Source: Micromonosporaceae bacterium
GTDB taxonomy: Bacteria; Actinomycetota; Actinomycetes; Mycobacteriales; Micromonosporaceae
Length of the DNA stretch: 32,853 nucleotides
Direction of reading: 5' to 3'
Assembly (NCBI GenBank): GCA_019689695.1
Contig: JADGHA010000003.1
Span: forward strand, 1-32,853
The position numbers and the translations under genes were made by a program. Positions 15,785-24,831 of the stretch are shown here, one piece after another (position 1 is the first letter of the stretch; each line of letters begins with the position of its first letter). The notes below the pieces were generated by a model. The model was given only the letters and a program-made list of their open reading frames with translations. It made no database searches and was not told the DNA's origin.

Positions 15785-16588
15785 TCAGCCCGGCTTCTCG
15801 GACACGAAGATCGCCGTCCCCGGGAAGAGCCGGCCGCGCAGCGGGCTCCACTGCCCCCACAGTCGCTCGTGTCCCGGCGGCCACTCCGGTTCCACCAGGT
15901 CCCGCAGCACGAAGCCCGCCGCGACCAGCTCGCGCACCCGGTCGCCGAGCGTCCGGTGCTGCTCGACATAGGTGATCGTGCCGTCGGCGGCCTGCTCCAC
16001 GTACGGCCGGCGGTCGAAGTACGAGTGGGTGGCGACCAGCCCGCGCTCGCCCGGGTCGTCGAGGAAGATCCAGCGCATCGGGTGGGTGACCGCGAACACC
16101 CAGCGCCCCCCGGGCCGCAGCACCCGGTACACCTCCCGCATCACGCGGGCCGAGTCGGCCACGAACGGCACCGCGCCGAACGCGGTGCAGACGATGTCGA
16201 AGCCGCCGTCGCGGAACGGGAGCGCCAGCGCGTCGGCCTGCACCAGCGGCACGCGTACGCCCGTCCGGTCGGCACCGGCGCGGGCGTGCCGCAGCATCCC
16301 CGCGGACAGGTCCATCGCGACCACCGCGGCGCCCTCGGTGGCCAGCCACCGGGCGGCGGCCGCGGCGCCGCAGCCCAGCTCCAGCACCCGCCGGCCGCGC
16401 ACCTGGCCGAGCAGCCGGGCGTCGGCCTCGCGCAGCCCCTCCGGGCACCACACGAAGTCCGCGTCGCCCAGGAAGTCGCCGTGTTCCTGCTGGTAGGCGT
16501 CGGCGTCCGCGTCCCACCAGGCGCGGCTGGCCCGGCGCGCCTGGGCGTCGGTCACCGCCCGGCGGGCCGGCCCGGTGTGATCTTCCAC
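15785..16588 (-). CDS. Class I SAM-dependent methyltransferase
   Basis: Small-molecule methyltransferase of the Methyltransf_11/25 type, 267 residues. Motif I is VLELGCGAAAAARWLA, followed by the acidic strand end VVAMDLSAGML, motif II region VPLVQADALALPFRDGGFDIVCTAFGAVPFV and motif III YRVLRPGGRWVFAV. The N-terminal ASRAWWDADADAYQQEHGDFLGDADFVWCPEG is typical of a conserved actinobacterial group, and the C-terminal half carries an aromatic-rich substrate region (HPMRWIFLDDPGERG). The GTG at 16588 is preferred because upstream codons (to 16651) read as non-conserved. Substrate unknown. It is monocistronic and divergent from rpsA. Confidence 0.88.
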   Translation of the reverse strand: MEDHTGPARRAVTDAQARRASRAWWDADADAYQQEHGDFLGDADFVWCPEGLREADARLLGQVRGRRVLELGCGAAAAARWLATEGAAVVAMDLSAGMLRHARAGADRTGVRVPLVQADALALPFRDGGFDIVCTAFGAVPFVADSARVMREVYRVLRPGGRWVFAVTHPMRWIFLDDPGERGLVATHSYFDRRPYVEQAADGTITYVEQHRTLGDRVRELVAAGFVLRDLVEPEWPPGHERLWGQWSPLRGRLFPGTAIFVSEKPG

Positions 16589-16694
16589 CCCGGTATTCTC
16601 GCGGCCGGTGTGACGGGCGAAATGCCGGGGCCGGCCCGCTCTCGGCGGCAAACATGCTGATCGGGCACATCACGGTAACAGGTATTCGAAGGGC

Positions 16695-16725
16695 TTGCCC
16701 CGCGTGCTAATGCGCACGGTAAGCT
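16695..16725 (+). promoter_or_regulatory. Candidate promoter of rpsA
   Basis: TTGCCC (16695-16700) is followed after 19 bases by TAAGCT (16720-16725), which fits TANNNT. It would produce a leader of about 155 bases before rpsA. That leader contains the perfect palindrome GGTCGCGACC (16742-16751). Spacing is long, so the call is tentative. Long leaders are common for autoregulated rpsA genes. Confidence 0.3.
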
Positions 16726-16887
16726 GTTCGATGCGCTCGCGGGTCGCGACCTCGGCAGGGAGCAGGTTCGCAGTCGCCGTACACATCACGTGGTTTTCGC
16801 CAGCGGGATCCTCGGCGTGTGGCCGGTGACAGCCCGCGGAGCGACCAAGGTCACCGCGACAACCATCGGTTCGGAGCAACAACCCAC

Positions 16888-18375
16888 ATGACGAGCAGCA
16901 TCGAGGCTACCTCGAGCGCGAACAAGGTCACCGTCGACGACCTCGGCACAGAGGAGGCCTTCCTCGCCGCGATCGACGAGACCATCAAGTACTTCAACGA
17001 CGGCGACATTGTCGAAGGCACCGTCGTCAAGGTCGATCGGGACGAGGTCCTGCTCGACATCGGCTACAAGACCGAGGGTGTCATCCCCTCGCGTGAGTTG
17101 TCGATCAAGCACGACGTGGACCCCGCGGAAGTTGTGTCCGTCGGTGACCACATCGAGGCCCTTGTCCTCCAGAAGGAGGACAAGGAGGGCCGGCTGATCC
17201 TGTCCAAGAAGCGTGCCCAGTACGAGCGCGCCTGGGGGACCATCGAGCGGATCAAGGAAGAAGACGGCGTCGTGCGGGGCTCTGTCATCGAGGTGGTCAA
17301 GGGCGGGCTGATCCTGGACATCGGGCTGCGCGGCTTCCTGCCCGCCTCGCTGGTCGAGATGCGCCGGGTCCGCGACCTGCAGCCGTACGTGGGCCGGGAG
17401 CTCGAGGCGAAGATCATCGAGCTGGACAAGAACCGCAACAACGTCGTGCTGTCCCGCCGCGCCTGGCTGGAGCAGACCCAGTCCGAGGTGCGCACCGAGT
17501 TCCTCAACAAGCTGCAGAAGGGCCAGGTCCGCAAGGGCGTCGTCTCCTCGATCGTCAACTTCGGGGCGTTCGTCGACCTCGGCGGCGTGGACGGCCTGGT
17601 GCACGTCTCGGAGCTGTCCTGGAAGCACATCGACCACCCGTCCGAGGTGGTGGAGGTCGGCCAGGAGGTCGAGGTCGAGGTGCTCGACGTCGACCTGGAC
17701 CGGGAGCGGGTCTCGCTGTCGCTGAAGGCCACCCAGGAGGACCCGTGGCGGCAGTTCGCCCGGACCCACGCGATCAACCAGATCGTGCCGGGCAAGGTGA
17801 CCAAGCTGGTGCCGTTCGGTGCGTTCGTCCGGGTGGACGACGGCATCGAGGGCCTGGTGCACATCTCCGAGCTGGCCGAGCGGCACGTGGAGATCCCCGA
17901 GCAGGTGGTGCAGGTCGGCTCGGAGGTGATGGTCAAGGTGATCGACATCGACCTGGAGCGGCGGCGCATCTCGCTCTCGCTCAAGCAGGCCAACGAGGGC
18001 TTCGTCGAGGGCGAGGAGCACTTCGACCCGACCCTCTACGGCATGTCGGCCACCTACGACAGCGAGGGCAACTACATCTACCCGGAGGGTTTCGACCCGG
18101 ACACCGGGGAGTGGCTGCCCGGCTACGAGAAGCAGCGCGAGGAGTGGGAGCGGCAGTACGCCGAGGCCCGCGCCCGCTGGGAGGCGCACACCAAGCAGGT
18201 GCAGAGCGCCCGGGCCGCGGAGGCCGGGGCGGCCGCCGCCTCCGCCAGCGGTGCGGGTGCCTCGGCCGGACAGCCGGCCCAGCCGCGCGAGGCGCAGGCC
18301 GAGCAGCCCACCGGCACGCTCGCCACGGACGAGGCGCTCGCCGCCCTGCGCGAGCGGCTGGCCGGCGGCAAGTAA
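16888..18375 (+). CDS. rpsA: 30S ribosomal protein S1
   Basis: mRNA-binding ribosomal protein; 495 residues. Four S1 OB-fold repeats are visible: about residues 36-105 (GDIVEGTVVKVDRDEVLLDIGYK), 123-188 (RGSVIEVVKGGLILDI), 209-277 (RKGVVSSIVNFGAFVDLGGVDG) and 294-362 (PGKVTKLVPFGAFVRVDDGIEG). The last two repeats each have the strong RNA-binding pattern FGAFV...GLVH.SEL. A roughly 130-residue low-complexity tail follows, including acidic, Tyr-rich, and Ala/Gly/Gln-rich parts. Four repeats rather than six is normal for actinobacteria. ATG 16888 is chosen from the family N-terminus, with GGAG at 16872-16875 somewhat far upstream. A strong terminator follows the stop. Confidence 0.98.
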   Translation: MTSSIEATSSANKVTVDDLGTEEAFLAAIDETIKYFNDGDIVEGTVVKVDRDEVLLDIGYKTEGVIPSRELSIKHDVDPAEVVSVGDHIEALVLQKEDKEGRLILSKKRAQYERAWGTIERIKEEDGVVRGSVIEVVKGGLILDIGLRGFLPASLVEMRRVRDLQPYVGRELEAKIIELDKNRNNVVLSRRAWLEQTQSEVRTEFLNKLQKGQVRKGVVSSIVNFGAFVDLGGVDGLVHVSELSWKHIDHPSEVVEVGQEVEVEVLDVDLDRERVSLSLKATQEDPWRQFARTHAINQIVPGKVTKLVPFGAFVRVDDGIEGLVHISELAERHVEIPEQVVQVGSEVMVKVIDIDLERRRISLSLKQANEGFVEGEEHFDPTLYGMSATYDSEGNYIYPEGFDPDTGEWLPGYEKQREEWERQYAEARARWEAHTKQVQSARAAEAGAAAASASGAGASAGQPAQPREAQAEQPTGTLATDEALAALRERLAGGK

Positions 18376-18388
18376 GCAGTCGGCGACG

Positions 18389-18430
18389 CACGACGGCGCC
18401 CCCGGGTGTACGCCCGGGGGCGCCGTCGTG
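18389..18430 (+). terminator. Strong hairpin terminator after rpsA
   Basis: CACGACGGCGCCCCCGGG (18389-18406) and its exact reverse complement (18413-18430) form a perfect 18-pair stem around the six-base loop TGTACG. It lies 14 bases after the rpsA stop. There is no T-tract, typical of I-shaped actinobacterial terminators. It separates rpsA from coaE, whose start is 57 bases downstream. Confidence 0.9.
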
Positions 18431-18486
18431 TCCGCGGCGAGGAGGCTGCCGCGCGCCAGGCGGGACGGCTGGTGTTGACTGGCACC

Positions 18487-19677
18487 GTGCTGAGGGTCGG
18501 ACTCACCGGCGGAATCGGCGCGGGCAAGAGCGTGGTCGCCCGGCGGTTGGCGCAGCGGGGCGCCGTCGTGGTCGACGCGGACCGGCTCGCCCGCGAGGTG
18601 GTGGCGCCGGGCACCGAAGGGCTGCAGGAGGTGGTCGCCGCCTTCGGGCGGGAGGTGCTCGGCCCGGACGGGACGCTGGACCGGGCCGCGCTCGGCTCCC
18701 GGGTGTTTGCCGACGCGGACGCCCGGCGCCGGCTGGAGGGCATCATCCATCCGCGGGTGCGGGCCCGCACCGACGAGCTGGTCGCCGCGGCGCCGCCCGA
18801 CGCCATCGTGGTCAACGACATCCCACTGCTCGTCGAGTCCGGCGGCGTGGCCGCGTACCACCTCGTGCTGGTGGTCGAGGCGGCCGAGGCGACCCGGGTG
18901 GCCCGGTTGGTGCGCGACCGCGGCATGTCCGAGGACGAGGCGTACGCGCGCCTGCGTGCCCAGGCCACCGACGAGCAGCGGCGGGCGGCGGCGGACGTGC
19001 TGCTGGTCAACGAATCCACAATCGACGACCTGCTGGCGCGGGTGGACCGGGTGTGGGAGGAGCGGCTGGTCCCGTACGAGCGGAACCTGCGGCTGCGGCG
19101 CCGGGTCGAACGGCCCGAGCGGCTCGCGATCCGGCCGTACGACCCGACCTGGCCGGACCAGTACGCCCGGCTCGCCGCCCGGATCGCGCGGGCGGCCGGG
19201 GGGCGGCGGGTGGACCACGTCGGCTCCACGGCGGTGCCGGGGCTGGCGGCGAAGGACGTGATCGACATCCAGCTGACCGTGGACACCATCGCCGACGCCG
19301 ACCGGCTCGCCGGCGCGCTCGCCGAGGCCGGCTTCCCGCGCGTCGAAGGCATCCGGTCGGACCGACCGAAGCCCGACGCCCCTGACCCGGCACAGTGGGA
19401 GAAGCGGATGCACGGCGGTGCCGACCCGGGCCGGCTGATGCACCTGCACGTCCGGGTGGCCGGGTCCGCGGGCTGGCGGGCTGCGCTGCTGCTGCGCGAC
19501 TGGATGCGGGCCGACGCGGACATCCGCCGGGAGTACGCCGCGGTGAAGGAACGGCTCGCCGGGGCCGGTCTCACCGCGACCGAATACACCGTCGCGAAGG
19601 AGCCGTGGTTCGATCAGGTGTGGCCGCGGGCGCAGGAGTGGGCCCGGTCCGCCGGATGGCGGCCACCGACCTCGTAG
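18487..19677 (+). CDS. coaE: Dephospho-CoA kinase fused to a GrpB/UPF0157 domain
   Basis: Phosphorylates dephospho-CoA to coenzyme A, the last step of CoA synthesis, in the cytoplasm. The 396-residue protein has the kinase domain at about 1-200, with P-loop GGIGAGKS (residues 8-15), DADRLAREVV, the lid-type region HPRVRARTDELV, VVNDIPLLVESGG and DEQRRAAADVLLVN. A second domain at about 214-396 is of the GrpB/UPF0157 nucleotidyltransferase-like type (RPYDPTWPDQYARL, VDHVGSTAVPGLAAKDVIDIQL). I recall the same fusion in mycobacterial CoaE; the role of the second domain is thought structural or regulatory. GTG 18487 gives the family start MLRVGLTGG; an in-frame GTG at 18472 would add five residues. 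Confidence 0.95.
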   Translation: MLRVGLTGGIGAGKSVVARRLAQRGAVVVDADRLAREVVAPGTEGLQEVVAAFGREVLGPDGTLDRAALGSRVFADADARRRLEGIIHPRVRARTDELVAAAPPDAIVVNDIPLLVESGGVAAYHLVLVVEAAEATRVARLVRDRGMSEDEAYARLRAQATDEQRRAAADVLLVNESTIDDLLARVDRVWEERLVPYERNLRLRRRVERPERLAIRPYDPTWPDQYARLAARIARAAGGRRVDHVGSTAVPGLAAKDVIDIQLTVDTIADADRLAGALAEAGFPRVEGIRSDRPKPDAPDPAQWEKRMHGGADPGRLMHLHVRVAGSAGWRAALLLRDWMRADADIRREYAAVKERLAGAGLTATEYTVAKEPWFDQVWPRAQEWARSAGWRPPTS

Positions 19678-20062
19678 CCGCCGGCGAGCGGAGTCGCCTG
19701 GGAGACCGGGCCGGGGGACAAGACGGGGGGCGCTCGCGGCGGCCGGTCTGCGCTCTCGCGCGACCGCGGTGAGTGCGCCTCGCCGGCTGGATGCCGGGGC
19801 AGCAACTCCGCGCCGGGGAAGACCGGCCGGTGTGGAGGCCAGGTCGTGTCCGGACGGCCGCCGCGAGCGGCCTACCCGTAAAACGGTACCCGGATGATCT
19901 TGTTCACACAATCACAGCATCGAAGTTGATGGTTCACCCACTCGGTCGGTCGCCTCCGCCCGCGTGGCGATGTCGGTGGCCGGGCGTACGGTTGGTTCGA
20001 GGTCCGGTCCCGCACGGGCCGCGACCGGTCCGGAAGCATCGGCGAGGAGCGAGAGTTCGACC
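19678..20062 (+). other. Intergenic region upstream of uvrB
   Basis: About 385 bases with no frame showing convincing coding bias. An AT-richer island at 19876-19935 (including CCGTAAAACGG and TTGTTC) is the likeliest promoter area for uvrB, but no confident -10/-35 pair could be fixed. A DNA-damage (LexA) box of the form CGAAC-N4-GTTCG was looked for and not found; TCGAAG at 19920-19925 and GTTC at 19932-19935 have the wrong spacing. The uvrB frame runs open back to 19964. Confidence 0.4.
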
Positions 20063-22210
<2,148 letters not shown>

Positions 22211-22221
22211 CCCTCATCCCG

Positions 22222-22282
22222 TCGATCGAGGAGTTGTGGTGGGTATAAATCGGACCAAACAGGCGCACAGCTCCTCGATCGA
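22222..22282. terminator. Near-perfect inverted repeat between convergent uvrB and SDR genes
   Basis: TCGATCGAGGAGTTGTG (22222-22238) pairs with CACAGCTCCTCGATCGA (22266-22282) with one G-T wobble. The stem has 17 pairs around a 27-base loop that includes the unusually AT-rich TATAAAT. It lies 11 bases after the uvrB stop and 23 bases short of the convergent SDR stop. Its symmetry suits a bidirectional terminator. The stem also contains the palindrome TCGATCGA, so a protein site is possible. Confidence 0.6.
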
Positions 22283-22305
22283 GAGCGGCAGGGCCGCCGG
22301 CTCGA

Positions 22306-23067
22306 TCAGGCGTACCGGTTGAAGCCGCCCTCGGAGTCGATGACCTGCCCGGTGATCCAGGCGGCGGCGGGGGAGCAGAGCCACTCGACCAGCCGCGCCG
22401 CGTCGTCGGGCTGGCCCCAGCGCCCACTGGGAAACATGCGCCGGACCCGCTCGTAGGTCTCCGGATCGGCGTAGCCGGTGTCGGTAGGGCCGGGGTTCAC
22501 GCAGTTGACGGTGATCCCCCGGCCGGCCAGCAGGTGCGCGAAGTTTCTGGTCAGCACCTCGACACCGGCCTTGCTCGCCACGTACGCCAGCTCGGTCGGC
22601 ATCGGGCCGAGCCGCTGCCCGCTGGAGAAGAGCACCACCCGACCGTCCCCGCGGCGGTGGTCGTACGCCCCGGCGAACGCCTCGACGAGCAGCATGGTGG
22701 CCCGGACGTTGACCATCAGGTGCCGGTCGATCTCGCCGGCGTCGAGCGAGCCGAGCTCGGTGTGCCGGGAGTAGGCGTGCACCGCGACGAGCACGTCCAG
22801 CGCGCCGTACCGCTCCACGGCGGCGGCGACCACGGCGGCGGGCGCGCCGGGCTCCAGAAGGTCGGCGGCCTGGTACGCGGCCCGGTCGCCGAGCTCGTCC
22901 AGCAGCGCTGGCACCCCCTCGGGGTCACCGCCGTACGGCTGCGCGGCGTCGTAGGACGGCAATCCGGTGAGCATGAGGCGGTACCCGGCGGCGGCGAGGC
23001 GGCGGGCCACCGCCGCGCCGATGCCGATGCGGCGGCTGACGCCGGTGACCAGAGCGACCCGGTTCAC
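22306..23067 (-). CDS. Short-chain dehydrogenase/reductase
   Basis: NAD(P)-dependent oxidoreductase with a Rossmann fold, 253 residues, of the classical SDR (FabG-like) size. Cofactor motif TGVSRRIGIG at residues 7-16, the catalytic Ser in VVLFSSGQ, and the YxxxK pair in LAYVASKAG are present. Conserved VNCVNPGPTDTG and the C-terminal ITGQVIDSEGGF are typical. The GTG at 23067 sits five bases after the stop of the upstream monooxygenase-like gene and has no clear ribosome-binding site of its own, suggesting coupled translation. The longer frame upstream of 23067 overlaps that gene and is not coding. Substrate unknown. Confidence 0.92.
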   Translation of the reverse strand: MNRVALVTGVSRRIGIGAAVARRLAAAGYRLMLTGLPSYDAAQPYGGDPEGVPALLDELGDRAAYQAADLLEPGAPAAVVAAAVERYGALDVLVAVHAYSRHTELGSLDAGEIDRHLMVNVRATMLLVEAFAGAYDHRRGDGRVVLFSSGQRLGPMPTELAYVASKAGVEVLTRNFAHLLAGRGITVNCVNPGPTDTGYADPETYERVRRMFPSGRWGQPDDAARLVEWLCSPAAAWITGQVIDSEGGFNRYA

Positions 23068-23072
23068 TGCGG

Positions 23073-23366
23073 TCAGGCCGGAACGTCGGCGAAGTGCTCG
23101 ACCACCGGCGGCTGGGCGAAGTACGGCCCGATGAGGGCGCGCCACTGGCCGAACCGCTCGTGCCGGCGGAAGTTGACCTCGTGCGCCTCGACCGAGTCCC
23201 ACTCCACCAGCAGGACAAACCGGGAGGGTGACTCGATGCCGCGGGTCATCCGCACCGACCGGCAGCCGGGCGTCTCGGTGATCAGCTCCCGCCCCTTCGC
23301 GCAGGCGGCGGCGAAGGCCCCTTCCTGCCCGGGCAGGACCTCGAATTGGGCGACCTCCAGGACCAT
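23073..23366 (-). CDS. Antibiotic biosynthesis monooxygenase (ABM)-like protein
   Basis: Small dimeric alpha/beta-barrel protein of the ABM superfamily, 97 residues. It starts with MVLEVAQFEVLPGQEGAFAAAC, the usual first strand and helix, and continues with TPGCRSVRMTRGIESPSRFVLLVEWDSVEAHE and a His/Arg-rich helix FRRHERFGQW. Members are cofactor-free monooxygenases, haem-degrading enzymes or of unknown function; none can be chosen here. The ATG at 23366 has GGGAGGA nine bases upstream, so the open upstream codons to 23390 are excluded. It forms a two-gene unit with the SDR. Confidence 0.85.
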   Translation of the reverse strand: MVLEVAQFEVLPGQEGAFAAACAKGRELITETPGCRSVRMTRGIESPSRFVLLVEWDSVEAHEVNFRRHERFGQWRALIGPYFAQPPVVEHFADVPA

Positions 23367-23426
23367 GCTGACGATCCTCCCACACCGCATGCCCGACGCG
23401 ATCCGGTAGCACCAGACCTAGCCTCC

Positions 23427-23432
23427 TAGGAT
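23427..23432 (+). promoter_or_regulatory. Promoter -10 box for the riboswitch-terC transcript
   Basis: TAGGAT matches the actinobacterial -10 consensus well. Transcription would start near 23439, about 85 bases before the riboswitch aptamer. A -35 was not clear, and the region also lies upstream of the divergent monooxygenase-like gene. Confidence 0.4.
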
Positions 23433-23519
23433 GATGTGCGCAAGGAGACCTGTGCCACGGCTACCGCACGGGTGAAACCGGGCACCCGCCTTGGGAACCG
23501 GGCGACCGTGGTGGAGAAT

Positions 23520-23660
23520 GGGCGGCGGAGGGGAGTATTCCCTCGCGACGGTGTCGTCAGCACGGTCCACCGCCGGCCCCGGCCGGTCCGGACCCGGCGC
23601 CGTTGGCCGTCGGGCGGGCGCCACCAGCGTCCGGCCGCGGCGGGAGAGACCTCCGACAGT
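23520..23660 (+). ncRNA. yybP-ykoY manganese riboswitch aptamer
   Basis: The sequence carries the conserved aptamer blocks GGGGAGTA (23530-23537) and GTCGTCAGCAC (23543-23553). They are enclosed by P1, formed by CGGAGG (23526-23531) and CCTCCG (23650-23655). Between them is a very GC-rich arm (about 23560-23640), followed by the 3' block GGGAGAGACCTCCGACAG. These blocks and their order match the yybP-ykoY family, which senses Mn2+ and commonly precedes TerC/Alx and Mn-export genes. The gene downstream is a TerC-family protein, which strongly supports the call. Codons read through this region in the terC frame are not part of the protein. Confidence 0.85.
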
Positions 23661-23736
23661 CACCAACCTGCACGTCGCCTCCGGATCCGTCCGCGGGGGC
23701 GTCAGCCGCGAGGCGACGTGGTGTGTCTGCCGGAGG
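23650..23736 (+). promoter_or_regulatory. Expression platform of the terC riboswitch (Shine-Dalgarno sequestration)
   Basis: The Shine-Dalgarno hexamer CGGAGG (23731-23736) is identical to the 5' strand of P1 (23526-23531). The P1 3' strand CCTCCG (23650-23655), and a second copy CCTCCG (23678-23683), can therefore pair with either. A separate perfect 11-pair stem, CACGTCGCCTC (23671-23681) with GAGGCGACGTG (23710-23720), would bring the two ends together. The expected logic is metal bound, P1 closed, ribosome site free, so terC is on; without metal the site is sequestered. Confidence 0.65.
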
Positions 23737-23742
23737 TCCGAT

Positions 23743-24780
23743 TTGAACGTGTCCACCTGGGCGTGGGCCGGCACCCTGGTCGCCCTGGGCCTGCTGCTGC
23801 TCGCCGACCTGGCGATCATCGGCCGCCGCCCGCACGAACCCAGCCTGCGGGAGTCCACGCTCTGGGTGGTCTTCTACGTCAGCCTCGCGGCGCTGTTCGG
23901 CGTCCTGGTCGGGCTGTACTGGGGAGGCACTTTCGCCGGGCAGTTCTATGCCGGCTGGCTCACCGAGTACAGCCTGTCGATGGACAACCTGTTCGTCTTC
24001 GTCGTCATCATGTCCCGGTTCGGGGTGCCGCGGGCGTACCAGCAGAAGGTGCTCTTCACCGGCATCATGCTCGCCCTGCTCATGCGCGGCGCGTTCATCG
24101 CCGCCGGGGCCGCGCTGGTGAACCGGTTCGTGTGGGTGTTCTACATCTTCGGCGCCTTCCTGATCTACACCGCGTGGAACCTGGCCCGGCAGGGCGAGCA
24201 CGAGCCGGAGGAGGTCGGCGAGAACCTGCTGATCCGGCTGAGCCGCCGCGTGCTGCCGGTGTCGCGGACCTTCGACGGGGCGCGGATGACCACGGTGGGT
24301 CCGACCGGCCGGCGGCTGTTCACCCCGATGCTGATCGTCATGATCGCCATCGGCACCACCGACCTCATCTTCGCGCTGGACTCCCTCCCGGCTATCTTCG
24401 GCCTGACCAAGGAGGCGTACCTGGTCTTCACCGCCAACGTCTTCGCCCTGATGGGCCTGCGCCAGCTGTACTTCCTGCTCGGGGGCCTGCTCACCCGGCT
24501 GGTCTACCTCAACTTCGGGCTGTCCGTGGTGCTCGGCTTCATCGGCGTCAAGCTGGTCCTGGAGGCGTTGGCCGACAACAACCTCCCGTTCATCAACGGC
24601 GGTGAGCACATCGAGTGGGCACCGCACGTGCCGATCTGGCTCTCGCTCTCGGTGATCATCGGCACGCTGGCCATCGCCACCGTCGTGAGCATGCTCAAGA
24701 CGGCCCGGGACCGCAGGTTAGCCGCGGCGGTGGCGCCCACTGTCCCGGCCCGCCAGCGGGCGCGTTCAACCAAGCCCTAG
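23743..24780 (+). CDS. TerC/Alx-family integral membrane protein
   Basis: Multi-pass membrane protein of the TerC family, implicated in manganese export or metalation of secreted proteins and in tellurite resistance. The 345-residue protein has about nine hydrophobic segments with the family signatures YSLSMDNLFVFVVIMSRFGVP and TTDLIFALDSLPAIFGLT, whose membrane-embedded Asp residues are expected to bind metal. FALMGLRQLYFLLGGLL and GVKLVLEAL are also typical. The TTG at 23743 is chosen because it gives the family N-terminus (NVSTWAWAGTLVALGLLLL) and has CGGAGG six bases upstream. Control by the preceding Mn riboswitch points to manganese homeostasis here. The last codons (Lys-Pro-stop) fall inside a short repeated sequence. 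Confidence 0.93.
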   Translation: MNVSTWAWAGTLVALGLLLLADLAIIGRRPHEPSLRESTLWVVFYVSLAALFGVLVGLYWGGTFAGQFYAGWLTEYSLSMDNLFVFVVIMSRFGVPRAYQQKVLFTGIMLALLMRGAFIAAGAALVNRFVWVFYIFGAFLIYTAWNLARQGEHEPEEVGENLLIRLSRRVLPVSRTFDGARMTTVGPTGRRLFTPMLIVMIAIGTTDLIFALDSLPAIFGLTKEAYLVFTANVFALMGLRQLYFLLGGLLTRLVYLNFGLSVVLGFIGVKLVLEALADNNLPFINGGEHIEWAPHVPIWLSLSVIIGTLAIATVVSMLKTARDRRLAAAVAPTVPARQRARSTKP

Positions 24781-24822
24781 CGCCTCCCGGCGCACCGGCA
24801 AGCCCTAGCACCTCCGGAGCGC
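24771..24822. repeat. Two tandem copies of a short repeat at the 3' end of terC
   Basis: CAAGCCCTAGCGCCTCC (24771-24787) recurs as CAAGCCCTAGCACCTCC (24799-24815), a 28-base period with one mismatch. The first copy continues into the hairpin GCGCC TCCC GGCGC (24780-24793). The second continues into the palindrome CTCCGGAG (24812-24819). The first copy supplies the last two codons and the TAG stop of terC. The pair lies between convergent terC and the NlpC/P60 gene, so it may act as terminator for both. It may also belong to a dispersed repeat family, which cannot be judged from one window. Confidence 0.6.
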
Positions 24823-24831
24823 AGGGCCGGG

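Noticed and set aside
9547..15969. A 6.4-kb open frame on the minus strand (about 2140 codons)
   Set aside because: It lies opposite polA, the phosphodiesterase and the membrane-protein gene, all with clear homology. Its product is low-complexity Arg/Gly/His/Val, as expected from the antisense of high-GC codons.
19876..19940. Possible LexA/SOS box upstream of uvrB
   Set aside because: The nearest palindromic match has six rather than four bases between half sites and poor outer bases.
23067..23412. SDR gene extended upstream to 23412
   Set aside because: The extra codons overlap the monooxygenase-like gene in another frame and show no family similarity; the SDR starts at GTG 23067.
23436..23742. 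Open frames through the terC leader, including a 62- to 100-codon N-terminal extension of terC
   Set aside because: This stretch is the riboswitch and its expression platform. The ribosome-binding site and family N-terminus place the start at the TTG at 23743.
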